37,102 bases of DNA from positions 1-37,102 of IMG/VR virus record IMGVR_UViG_3300028827_000070. One strand, written 5' to 3'. Shown one piece after another: positions 30,498-37,102 of the stretch. The position numbers were made by a program, and so were the translations under genes. How positions within the stretch are numbered: position 1 is the stretch's first letter; each line of letters starts with the position of its first letter. The notes under the pieces are model-generated. The model did not search any database. It was not told the DNA's origin and was given only the letters and a program-made list of their open reading frames with translations. Source of the DNA: a virus.

Positions 30498-31361
30498 ATG
30501 AAGAAATTAAAAGTTAGTGAGTTGTTCTATTCCCTTCAAGGGGAAGGAAAATATGTCGGCCAACCGTCTGTTTTTTTACGACTATTTGGATGTAATTTAA
30601 AATGTGAAGGGTTTGGTATGCCGTCGGGCCAAAAATCCACAGAGCGATTCGATATAAGATTTGATGACCTCAGTCAATATAACAGCATTAGTGATTTACC
30701 ATTAGTATCAACAGGGTGCGATTCATATGCATCTTGGGACAGCAGATTCAAAAGGTTTAGTCCAACATATTCAATTGATGAAGTAGTTGATCAAATGTTG
30801 GCACTATTGCCAGGTCAGCCTGATCATTGGGATAATGAAAATATCCATTTGGTTATTACCGGCGGCGAGCCTTTATTGCCTGGGTGGCAGAAAATTCTTC
30901 CAGATTTAATTCGTCATTATAAATTAGTGAAATTGAAATATATAACAATTGAAACTAATGGTACAAAAGAGCTCACTAATGACTTTCAACAATTTGTATA
31001 CGCCTGTTCTAAACTGTGGACATTTAGCGTATCGCCAAAATTATCTGCAAGTGGCGAGCCAATGGATAAAACAATAAAACCCAAAGCAATTGCATCATAT
31101 GTTAGGGCGCGGGCGACAGTATATGCAAAATATGTATGTCAAACAGAAAACGATATAAAAGAAGCAATAGCAGTTCATGACGAATTTAATAATGAACTAC
31201 TAGCCATTGATCATATACCAATGTACATCATGCCAGCTGGTGGCATGCATGAGCAATACAAAAACACATCAAAAACAATCGCAGCATTGTGTATGAAGTA
31301 TGGTGTTACTTTTACTCCACGGCTACACATTGATCTATTTGGAAATAAATGGGCTACATAA
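30498..31361 (+). CDS. queE: 7-carboxy-7-deazaguanine synthase (radical SAM)
   Basis: Ring-contracts 6-carboxytetrahydropterin to CDG. LFYSLQGEGKYVGQPSVFLR is the QueE opening; the radical SAM cysteines read FGCNLKC (C32, C36) with a third C74 in TGCDSYASW after an insertion of 37 residues. VITGGEPLL and ETNGT complete the fold. 287 residues, longer than typical QueE by this insert. It has its own host-type promoter and ends inside the next gene (13-base overlap). The product should pass to QueC (not seen in this window) on the way to the base used by DpdA. Confidence 0.9.
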   Translation: MKKLKVSELFYSLQGEGKYVGQPSVFLRLFGCNLKCEGFGMPSGQKSTERFDIRFDDLSQYNSISDLPLVSTGCDSYASWDSRFKRFSPTYSIDEVVDQMLALLPGQPDHWDNENIHLVITGGEPLLPGWQKILPDLIRHYKLVKLKYITIETNGTKELTNDFQQFVYACSKLWTFSVSPKLSASGEPMDKTIKPKAIASYVRARATVYAKYVCQTENDIKEAIAVHDEFNNELLAIDHIPMYIMPAGGMHEQYKNTSKTIAALCMKYGVTFTPRLHIDLFGNKWAT

Positions 31362-31732
31362 TCTTGCGACCGTCAGATTGGTGTGAAGGAACGGTAGTTG
31401 CGGAAACTGGCACCGCTGGATGGTTCTACTACAATTTTCTTAACTCAAATATTATCTTAGTAGAAGAGCAAGAATTTAAGTGTCGTCGCACTGCATTCTT
31501 ACATACAATAGCAATTGTGATAAAAACACCAATTGGTTTAATTGACTTATCATGCTTTGTTCCTAATTCAGAAGCAATGAACCATAAGACTACACTTCAC
31601 ACAAATTCAGAGTTATATAATATTGAAGGCGAATTGGAAATCTTTAAATTTAAAATGATATCCGAGCATAATGCACCTGCACAAGCAGTATTTTTACCTA
31701 ACAACAAATGTGTTTTGAGTCAATTGGTATAA
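31349..31732 (+). CDS. unknown protein coupled to queE
   Basis: 127 residues starting 13 bases inside queE, so cotranslated with it. No QueD signature (HGHxY, Cys/His zinc set) is seen, so it is not that enzyme. Strand-rich: IILRPSDWCEGTVVAETGTA, TAIGLIDLSCF-like region and a Gly/Lys tail. Might be a small binding or regulatory partner of 7-deazaguanine synthesis; function unknown. Confidence 0.7.
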   Translation: MGYIILRPSDWCEGTVVAETGTAGWFYYNFLNSNIILVEEQEFKCRRTAFLHTIAIVIKTPIGLIDLSCFVPNSEAMNHKTTLHTNSELYNIEGELEIFKFKMISEHNAPAQAVFLPNNKCVLSQLV

Positions 31733-31752
31733 AATATAAGTCATTGTGCTAG

Positions 31753-31758
31753 TATAAT
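31753..31758 (+). promoter_or_regulatory. possible -10 TATAAT before coiled-coil gene
   Basis: A perfect TATAAT precedes a leader with ribosome site AAAGAGGA and ATG 31786. The -35 (TAAAAT at 17 bases) is poor, so the call is tentative. Confidence 0.4.
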
Positions 31759-31785
31759 AACTATAATAAAAAAAGAGGACTCATA

Positions 31786-32292
31786 ATGTTTAATATGTTC
31801 AAGAAATACAAAGAAGAAAAACAGCGCATTTTGGCAGAGCGTGATCAATTAAAATCACAGCTAGTTGAATTAACAGCAATTGTTAAGTCTTTTCAAGAAA
31901 AAGAAGAAGAACGCAAACGAAAAGAACAAGAGCGAATTGAAGAGGAACAGCGCCTAGAGCGGTTAGCTCAAGAAGAACGCGAAAGAAAAAATGCAGCAAA
32001 GGAATTAGCTACAAAAAACAATGAACCATATTTTGCTATAGTTGATACTACTGTTGACTTAACTGACGGAAACGTAGCTGGATCATTTGAGTTTGATTGG
32101 AATGATTTATTTATTGACGAATTGAAAAAGGCTGGATATCCCGGCGAAACAGATGAACAAATTGTAGATAACTGGTACCGGAATATCTGCAAGCATGTGT
32201 GGGTAGAGACACACGAACAAGCAATTGCTGATATTAGTATCGCAACACCCAAACGCAAAGATCTAGGCGACGGGTTGGCAGAATACCAATGA
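31786..32292 (+). CDS. coiled-coil conserved phage protein
   Basis: 168 residues. The first 75 form a charged coiled coil (KEEEERKRKEQERIEEEQRL). A compact domain follows: NNEPYFAIVDTTVDLTDGNV, FEFDWNDLFIDELKKAGYPG and IVDNWYRNICKHVW. That second part is like a conserved phage domain whose function I do not know. It overlaps the next gene by four bases. Confidence 0.75.
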   Translation: MFNMFKKYKEEKQRILAERDQLKSQLVELTAIVKSFQEKEEERKRKEQERIEEEQRLERLAQEERERKNAAKELATKNNEPYFAIVDTTVDLTDGNVAGSFEFDWNDLFIDELKKAGYPGETDEQIVDNWYRNICKHVWVETHEQAIADISIATPKRKDLGDGLAEYQ

Positions 32293-32966
32293 TTTTTAAT
32301 TTAGTTGGTGCGGAGTATGCAGCGGCGGCTCGTGTTGCTACGCCTTATGTTGCTGCATCAGATGATCCTCGATACGCATATATGCTTGATAACCCACACC
32401 CAGAAAATATCGAGCGCGGTCTAGCTAATAGGTTCTCTATGATCCTTAAAGCTACTCCTATAACATATGCTAAACCTTGGGCGGGTAACGAATTTATTTA
32501 TACACATGTAGACCAACTTATAACTAATGCAGATAGCAATAGCTTCATCTTCGCATTGTGGGCACCGTTTGATAGAAAATCAATAATAATTAATAATATA
32601 TGGCATCACTATGAATTAAATAGTGACATCAATACGGTTCCCACACCTTATTATACTGAGATTGAAGATTGGATGACTAATTTCAATCTCGAATCAATTG
32701 AAAAATACTGGCATGAGAAAATTTGGAAACTAAGAAAAAAATTACATGCCAAACAGATTCCATTCCTTTTTGGCATGGAGTCTACAACATTCCAAACAAT
32801 AAAACGAAAGCACCGATGGGGTGATGATTTCATAGATCCATATAACATTACTTTAGTTGATGTTTGTAAAGAACATTCAAACCCGTCTCAAGGGTTTTTC
32901 GATGAATATGCATATGCGCATTATGTAAATTATGCCATGAAATACATCATACCAAAAATCAAATAA
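32289..32966 (+). CDS. DUF6071/SGNH-like phage protein
   Basis: 225 residues. Its plan (PHPENIERGLANRFSMILKA with N...G-N anchors, an FALWAPFDR strand, a helical middle with HWG, and a C-terminal DEYAYAHYVNYAM) resembles phage proteins with SGNH/GDSL-hydrolase-like layout that I recall as DUF6071. The catalytic Ser and His are not convincing here, so enzymatic activity is uncertain. Start overlaps the previous stop (ATGA type), so coexpression is likely. Confidence 0.55.
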   Translation: MIFNLVGAEYAAAARVATPYVAASDDPRYAYMLDNPHPENIERGLANRFSMILKATPITYAKPWAGNEFIYTHVDQLITNADSNSFIFALWAPFDRKSIIINNIWHHYELNSDINTVPTPYYTEIEDWMTNFNLESIEKYWHEKIWKLRKKLHAKQIPFLFGMESTTFQTIKRKHRWGDDFIDPYNITLVDVCKEHSNPSQGFFDEYAYAHYVNYAMKYIIPKIK

Positions 32967-33346
32967 TGAACGATTCTAAAACTGCTAATAACATTAACAC
33001 ACAAAAGAACGGCACATTGATTAAATTACATCAAGTATCGGCCAAACTTGGTGGAAGGATATTAGATAGAGTAGAACGACATTCATGTAGTATTCACAAT
33101 GATAGTGGCGCTAATACACAAACTATGTATGTTTTGGAATTTCCGGAATCTACAGTAACCAATTTATTGGCTCTTAATGATTGGCTGTCTGTTAATTCAG
33201 GTGGATTAGGGCCTACAACCACAATTGATATTTTGACAAAACATGCTGTCTTGCAACAAGCGGCAGAAAACACTGAAATAAGAAACCACATTGAGCAGTT
33301 GCAGTTAATGCTAACATTATTAGGATATGACATTACATTATTATGA
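32966..33346 (+). CDS. unknown protein ahead of RNase H
   Basis: 126 residues; no family recognised. A Thr/Asn-rich lead (NDSKTANNINTQKNGT) is followed by a strand-rich part (YVLEFPESTVTNLLALNDWL) and helices. It overlaps the RNase H gene by four bases, so the two are translationally coupled. Confidence 0.7.
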   Translation: MNDSKTANNINTQKNGTLIKLHQVSAKLGGRILDRVERHSCSIHNDSGANTQTMYVLEFPESTVTNLLALNDWLSVNSGGLGPTTTIDILTKHAVLQQAAENTEIRNHIEQLQLMLTLLGYDITLL

Positions 33347-34350
33347 AATATATTATTGTTGATACAATGAATTTGTTCTTTCGGTGCAAGCATATTGCCG
33401 GTAATAAAGCTGATCCATGGCTTAAAATTGGTATGGCAATGCACCTAACGTTAATGAGCACAACAAAGATGTTCAAAGACCATAATGGCGACCACGTCGT
33501 GTTTGTAACAGAAGGCAAAGGTTCGTGGCGCAGGGAAATTTATGAGCAATATAAAAACAACCGAAAGGTAGCTCGAGCCGCATTAACTGAAGAACAGCAA
33601 GAAGAAGACAAATTGTTTTTTGAAGCATATTTGGATCTAGTTAAATTTTTGGATGAGCGGACAAATTGCACTGTTCTTAATGTACCAAGAGCAGAAGGAG
33701 ATGATCTCATTGCTAGGTGGATCCAAACGCATCCTGAAGACGAACATGTTATTATAAGTACAGACTCAGACTTTGTTCAATTATTGGCACCAAACGTATC
33801 TCAATTTAATGGTGTTTCTGAACGGCTATATACAATTGATGGTGTATTTGATGTTAAGGGCAAACCTGTCATTGATAACAAAACTAAAGAACCCATGACA
33901 GTTGATCCTGAGTGGGAATTGTTCTTAAAATGTGTTAGGGGTGATCCAGGCGATGGTATTTTTTCAGCATACCCTGGAGCATACTTAAAAAGTACAAAAA
34001 ATAGAATTGGCATCAAAGAAGCATATGAGGACAAAGTGAGCAAAGGATATGCATGGAACAATTTCATGCTACAACGGTGGGTTGACCATAATGATGTTGA
34101 GCATAGGGTACTCGATGATTATGAACGAAACTGCATGTTGATTGATTTAACTAAGCAACCAGCAGATATAGTTCAAGCAATTGATGCTGCTATTAAGCAA
34201 GCTGAACAAAAGCCAGTTAAACAAATGGTCGGTGCGCATTTATTAAAATTTTGTGCAAAGTATGAATTAAACAGCATTGCAAAGTTTCCAACAGATGTGG
34301 CTAATTGTTTAAATAGCATTAATCCTAATCCCAAGACTGAAACAAAATAA
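33343..34350 (+). CDS. rnh: RNase H / 5'-3' exonuclease (T4 Rnh-like FEN family)
   Basis: Removes RNA primers from lagging-strand fragments. YIIVDTMNLFFRCKH carries the first metal-binding Asp (D7); VPRAEGDDLIARW and IISTDSDFVQLL supply further acidic ligands, and a later VRGDPGDGI block the second metal site, as in the FEN/5'-3' exonuclease family. 335 residues (T4 Rnh 305). It completes the replisome parts seen here but lies 8 kb past gp45. Confidence 0.9.
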   Translation: MKYIIVDTMNLFFRCKHIAGNKADPWLKIGMAMHLTLMSTTKMFKDHNGDHVVFVTEGKGSWRREIYEQYKNNRKVARAALTEEQQEEDKLFFEAYLDLVKFLDERTNCTVLNVPRAEGDDLIARWIQTHPEDEHVIISTDSDFVQLLAPNVSQFNGVSERLYTIDGVFDVKGKPVIDNKTKEPMTVDPEWELFLKCVRGDPGDGIFSAYPGAYLKSTKNRIGIKEAYEDKVSKGYAWNNFMLQRWVDHNDVEHRVLDDYERNCMLIDLTKQPADIVQAIDAAIKQAEQKPVKQMVGAHLLKFCAKYELNSIAKFPTDVANCLNSINPNPKTETK

Positions 34351-34369
34351 TAATAAACACGGAGTTCAC

Positions 34370-34888
34370 ATGTCAACAAATAATTACATTGCCATTCCAA
34401 TCACAAAAAAATTCTGGATTGTCGAAGACCCCAACGGTGATCGAATTGGAACCGTTCAAATTGTGTCAGATGGTACAAATGACGCTGTATTGGTGTCAAA
34501 GGGGACCAGACAACGATACCCGTCAATTAATGTATTGGGATCTGAACATAACATCAAATTCACAACAATTCGTGGTACTAAGGACGGTTCAGTAAAAGAA
34601 CACACACCTATTGAAGAATCAAATACAGCATACGGGTATCCAATTGATGGTGAAGTGGCATATAACATTTCAATGAATGTTCAGTTAGGTGCTGCAATGT
34701 ATACAAAAACAAAAAAGAGCAAAGCAGAGTTTGCTGCCGGATATTTCTTAATAAAATATGACAAATATTGGGTTAAGGAGTTCTGTCCAAGAAAATTAGC
34801 ATTAACTCGATACGATTTTCGTGGTCCATGGAAAACGCCAGAAGAACAAGACAGAGTCTTCAATGAAATGAGGAACTCTAATGAATGA
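34370..34888 (+). CDS. unknown conserved phage protein
   Basis: 172 residues. A repeated strand pattern (FWIVEDPNGDRIGTVQIV; VLVSKGTRQRYPSINVLG) opens the protein, followed by YGYPIDGEVAYNISMNVQLG and a C-terminal YFLIKYDKYWVKEFCPRKLA. It recalls a protein of marine T4-like phages without known role. ATG 34370 has CGGAG upstream; it overlaps the next gene by eight bases. Confidence 0.7.
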   Translation: MSTNNYIAIPITKKFWIVEDPNGDRIGTVQIVSDGTNDAVLVSKGTRQRYPSINVLGSEHNIKFTTIRGTKDGSVKEHTPIEESNTAYGYPIDGEVAYNISMNVQLGAAMYTKTKKSKAEFAAGYFLIKYDKYWVKEFCPRKLALTRYDFRGPWKTPEEQDRVFNEMRNSNE

Positions 34889-35090
34889 ATCGGATTACCC
34901 AATTCATTTAAAGAAGTTTTTAAATGAAGTAGACACCTTAAGAAAGTGGGGTGGCGCTGGCATTATGGTCGAAAAAGAGGAGGCCATTGCTATTGCGAAT
35001 GAAATTTTAAGCCTATTAGATAAAAACAAAAACCAACCACAATCAGAAAATATAACTGTTGTAATCGATCCTGGTCAAAATTCACTCTAA
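34881..35090 (+). CDS. small unknown protein
   Basis: 69 residues, helical first half (HLKKFLNEVDTLRKWGGAGI, KEEAIAIANEILSLLDKN), polar tail. No family recognised. Ribosome site AGGAAC; coupled to the previous gene by an eight-base overlap. Confidence 0.65.
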   Translation: MNESDYPIHLKKFLNEVDTLRKWGGAGIMVEKEEAIAIANEILSLLDKNKNQPQSENITVVIDPGQNSL

Positions 35091-35118
35091 CATTAAATAA
35101 GTACATTGCGTGTCTTGG

Positions 35119-35126
35119 TATAAATA
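35119..35126 (+). promoter_or_regulatory. T4-type late promoter TATAAATA
   Basis: Perfect match 22 bases before ATG 35148 with a CGGAG ribosome site between. It sits between short arms GTCTT (35112-35116) and AAGAC (35132-35136). Confidence 0.8.
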
Positions 35127-35147
35127 CAGTATAAGACCGGAGATGTA

Positions 35148-35444
35148 ATGAGTAGACCCAAGCCAACTGTATTATTAGAATATATCAACAAAAGTACCTA
35201 TAAAAGCGAACAGGTTTTACAAGGTGATGTTGTGTATGCTGTATTTTATGATGGGATGCCTATTAATCTCAAAACAAAAAACATCCTTGTAAATTATCCT
35301 GGTCCAAAATACAAAAAGACTAGTTTTACTAATCCCGGGTTTGCTGTTAATTTAGCAAAACGGTTGAATCAACAATTCAACACTGACAAATTTACTGTAG
35401 TTGAATTGACACCTGGAAAGGTTATTTACAACAGCAACAAATGA
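35148..35444 (+). CDS. conserved marine-phage protein
   Basis: 98 residues: MSRPKPTVLLEYINKSTYKS, EQVLQGDVVYAVFYDGMPIN, YPGPKYKKTSFTN and NLAKRLNQQFNTDKFTVVEL. I recall near-identical small proteins in marine T4-like phages; function unknown. Under its own late promoter and overlapping the next gene by four bases. Confidence 0.78.
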   Translation: MSRPKPTVLLEYINKSTYKSEQVLQGDVVYAVFYDGMPINLKTKNILVNYPGPKYKKTSFTNPGFAVNLAKRLNQQFNTDKFTVVELTPGKVIYNSNK

Positions 35445-35863
35445 TCGAGCGATATAATAAAACAATTATCGCAAATCATGTCTTTGAAGAAGCCACCCGA
35501 AAAAGCCCAGATTGGAATGTAGATGGGGCAAAGCCGATGGATATTTGGCGGACTCCGTCACCAACTACTGGAATGGCTTTATCTGAGTTTGGTGTATGGG
35601 TACTCAGATTTGTGCTTGACATTGAGCCATATATCCTTTATATTAATAAGCCGTTGACAAGCAGATTCAAAATTGACGTCGCGACGTATGTTCCCGGCAT
35701 GTATTATTTGAAGTCTGCTACAACGGCATCGAATGTATTTGGATATGACCCAAACGCTAATGGGGCCGAATTGCATATTTTTGACAGGAAAATGCAAACA
35801 TGGGCCGCATTAGCATCAGACGCACATTCATTTATTGATGCATTAAAATTCAAAAAAAGTTAA
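35441..35863 (+). CDS. unknown protein
   Basis: 140 residues, start overlapping the previous stop (ATGA). Mixed alpha/beta with a mid LSEFGVWVLRFVLDIEPYIL strand-helix and YVPGMYYLKSATTA. No family recognised; late promoter upstream of the pair. Confidence 0.7.
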   Translation: MIERYNKTIIANHVFEEATRKSPDWNVDGAKPMDIWRTPSPTTGMALSEFGVWVLRFVLDIEPYILYINKPLTSRFKIDVATYVPGMYYLKSATTASNVFGYDPNANGAELHIFDRKMQTWAALASDAHSFIDALKFKKS

Positions 35864-35871
35864 AATTTTAC

Positions 35872-35904
35872 TTGACAATGCGTCAAATGGTGTGTATTAT
35901 ACAC
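35872..35904 (+). promoter_or_regulatory. consensus sigma70 promoter with two dyads, upstream of moxR
   Basis: TTGACA (35872-35877), 17 bases, TATTAT (35895-35900): a near-consensus host promoter. The -35 lies in the dyad TTGAC-AATGC-GTCAA (35872-35886) and the -10 in a perfect GTGTATTATACAC palindrome (35892-35904), so repressor control is likely. A TGGAG ribosome site lies before ATG 35934. Confidence 0.8.
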
Positions 35905-35933
35905 GAACATTAACAAGCAACTGGAGAAATTAA

Positions 35934-37055
35934 ATGGCTCAGAAAAAGAACATTAACACCCGTACTGTCTCAGCAAACGACGCCAAAGTAGCAATCAGCC
36001 GCTGCTTTGATACAAAGCGCCCGGTGTTTCTTTGGGGACCTCCTGGTATTGGTAAAAGTGAGCTGATTGAGCAGCTCGCAAAAGAAAAGAACGGTCACAT
36101 GATTGACATGCGTATGTCACTCATTGAGCCTACTGACCTCAAAGGTATCCCATACTTCAACCCCGAACAGGGTAATATGAAATGGGCACCGCCTATTGAT
36201 CTCCCCACTGAGGAACTGGCAAGTCAATATGACATTGTGGTACTGTTCCTTGATGAAATGAACTCCGCTCCTCCCAGTGTCCAGGCTGCTGGTTATCAGC
36301 TGATCCTCAACCGGCGTGTTGGTGAGTATCAGCTTCCCGACAATGTAGTAATTGTTGCTGCTGGCAACCGGGAAAGTGATAAAGGTGTTACTTACCGTAT
36401 GCCCGCCCCGCTGGCCAACCGCTTTGTTCACCTGGAAATGAAAGTGGATTATGAGTCATGGTTTGAGTGGGCAGTGGGAAACAAGATTCATCCGGATGTA
36501 ACTGGTTACATCACTTACGCCAAGCAGGATCTGTTCAATTTTGAACCAACTGCTAATGAGCGAGCGTTTGCTACGCCTCGGAGCTGGACCTTTGTGTCAG
36601 ATCTGATCAGCGATGACAGCCTGCCGCATAGCACTATGGTTGACCTTGTATCTGGTACCATTGGTGAAGGAACTGCCATCAAGTTCCTGGCGCACCGCAA
36701 GATTGCCGCTGACCTGCCGAACCCCGAGGATATCCTTTCCGGTGAGGTTACCAAAATGAAATCCAAGGAGATTTCAGCTATGTACTCACTGGTAATTTCA
36801 ATGTGCTATACCCTGAAGGAGTATTATGATAACATTGATGAAGATAACGCCGAAGAAGAGCGCAAGACCTTCTATGAGATGGCAGACTACTTCTTCACTT
36901 TCATGATGGACAATTTCAGCACTGAGCTGGTTGTTATGGGAAGTGCTGTAGCAATGAAGAACTATCAGCTGCCGCTCAGCCCGGCGCACCTGAAGTCCTT
37001 TGACCGCTTCCACGACAACTACGGCAAATACATTATGAACGCCGTCAAGAGTTAA
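35934..37055 (+). CDS. MoxR-family AAA+ ATPase, GC-rich
   Basis: 373 residues. Walker A GPPGIGKSE (from residue 35), Walker B VVLFLDEMNSAP, sensor-like VVIVAAGNRESDKG and an arginine-finger site PAPLANRF identify a MoxR ATPase; such enzymes act as chaperones for metal or subunit insertion, commonly with a VWA-domain partner, which may lie beyond the window. The gene differs sharply from its neighbours: for example 36661-36720 has 35 G/C of 60, against 14 of 60 at 15421-15480, and codons favour CTG, CGC and CCG. It has a consensus promoter with operators and a terminator, so it looks like a self-contained cassette, possibly acquired recently. Confidence 0.9.
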   Translation: MAQKKNINTRTVSANDAKVAISRCFDTKRPVFLWGPPGIGKSELIEQLAKEKNGHMIDMRMSLIEPTDLKGIPYFNPEQGNMKWAPPIDLPTEELASQYDIVVLFLDEMNSAPPSVQAAGYQLILNRRVGEYQLPDNVVIVAAGNRESDKGVTYRMPAPLANRFVHLEMKVDYESWFEWAVGNKIHPDVTGYITYAKQDLFNFEPTANERAFATPRSWTFVSDLISDDSLPHSTMVDLVSGTIGEGTAIKFLAHRKIAADLPNPEDILSGEVTKMKSKEISAMYSLVISMCYTLKEYYDNIDEDNAEEERKTFYEMADYFFTFMMDNFSTELVVMGSAVAMKNYQLPLSPAHLKSFDRFHDNYGKYIMNAVKS

Positions 37056-37061
37056 TGAGCC

Positions 37062-37077
37062 GAAACATGGATGTTTC
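37062..37077 (+). other. hairpin after moxR
   Basis: GAAACAT / ATGTTTC arms (37062-37068, 37071-37077) separated by two bases, four bases after the moxR stop; probably part of the mRNA end with the next palindrome. Confidence 0.5.
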
Positions 37078-37084
37078 ATTTAAA

Positions 37085-37102
37085 TGCCCCAATATTGGGG
37101 CA
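37085..37102. terminator. palindromic terminator at window end
   Basis: TGCCCCAATATTGGGGCA is a perfect 18-base palindrome just after moxR, preceded by AAA; a T-run would fall outside the window. It likely ends the moxR unit. Confidence 0.7.

Noticed and set aside
31349-31732. QueD assignment for the gene after queE
   Set aside because: No HGHxY or zinc-binding Cys/His pattern is present.
1-37102. CRISPR arrays, insertion sequences, tRNA genes
   Set aside because: No regularly spaced repeats, transposase genes or cloverleaf sequences were seen by eye; a tRNA scan could still find a diverged gene.

Overview
The window is a stretch of a T4-type myovirus (Caudoviricetes) genome of the marine T4-like kind, probably infecting a Gram-negative host. 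Three things support this. It carries T4-lineage replication genes: B-family DNA polymerase gp43, sliding clamp gp45, clamp loader ATPase gp44, a DsbA-like protein and an RNase H/5'-3' exonuclease. It carries genes typical of marine T4-like phages: phoH, a GroES-like cochaperonin, a MoxR-type ATPase and a collagen-like virion protein. Intergenic copies of the T4 late promoter TATAAATA precede several genes, and a spanin-type lysis cassette points to an outer membrane. Almost all genes lie on the + strand, are tightly packed and often overlap; phoH is the only convincing minus-strand gene. No tRNA, rRNA, CRISPR array or insertion sequence was seen. No gene-free stretch exceeds 300 bases; the longest are 8035-8200 and 29105-29271, both regulatory.

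Layout. 1-1850: the end of a virion structural gene and a collagen-like virion protein, closed by a terminator. 1897-7324: small genes, a DNA polymerase III alpha fragment, GroES-like protein, clamp loader gp44, dCMP deaminase and a HAD phosphatase. 7321-8034 (minus): phoH. 8201-9292: two conserved phage proteins. 9294-11093: lysis cassette (M15 endolysin, inner-membrane spanin, lipoprotein spanin, holin). 11182-14227: dnaJ-like and clpA-like genes from one host-type promoter. 14208-17928: four large genes of unknown function that look like diverged tandem paralogs. 17954-22193: late/structural genes, a glycosyltransferase-like protein, a nucleotidyltransferase fusion and a mini MscS-like membrane protein. 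22234-26696: thermonuclease, dsbA-like, gp43 and gp45. 26718-31361: a 7-deazaguanine DNA-modification set (dpdA-like transglycosylase, folE, queE) with a Fn3 lipoprotein between. 31349-35863: small conserved genes and RNase H. 35934-37055: a GC-rich MoxR ATPase with its own consensus promoter and a terminator.

How the parts fit. gp43, gp44, gp45 and RNase H are replisome parts; dCMP deaminase and perhaps the HAD enzyme supply nucleotides. FolE and QueE make early 7-deazaguanine precursors and the DpdA-like enzyme would place the base in DNA, a known way to evade restriction. GroES-like, DnaJ-like and ClpA-like proteins suggest redirection of host folding and proteolysis. T4-type late promoters precede virion-type genes but also folE and dpdA's downstream neighbourhood, while sigma70-like promoters precede an unknown gene at 5363, dnaJ-clpA, queE and moxR.

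The most unusual signals are: apparently leaderless transcripts, in which an extended -10 places +1 on or next to the A of the ATG; the four-gene paralog array; a 12-bp hairpin that holds the Shine-Dalgarno of the nuclease gene in its loop and the AUG in its stem; and the abrupt GC/codon shift at the moxR gene.
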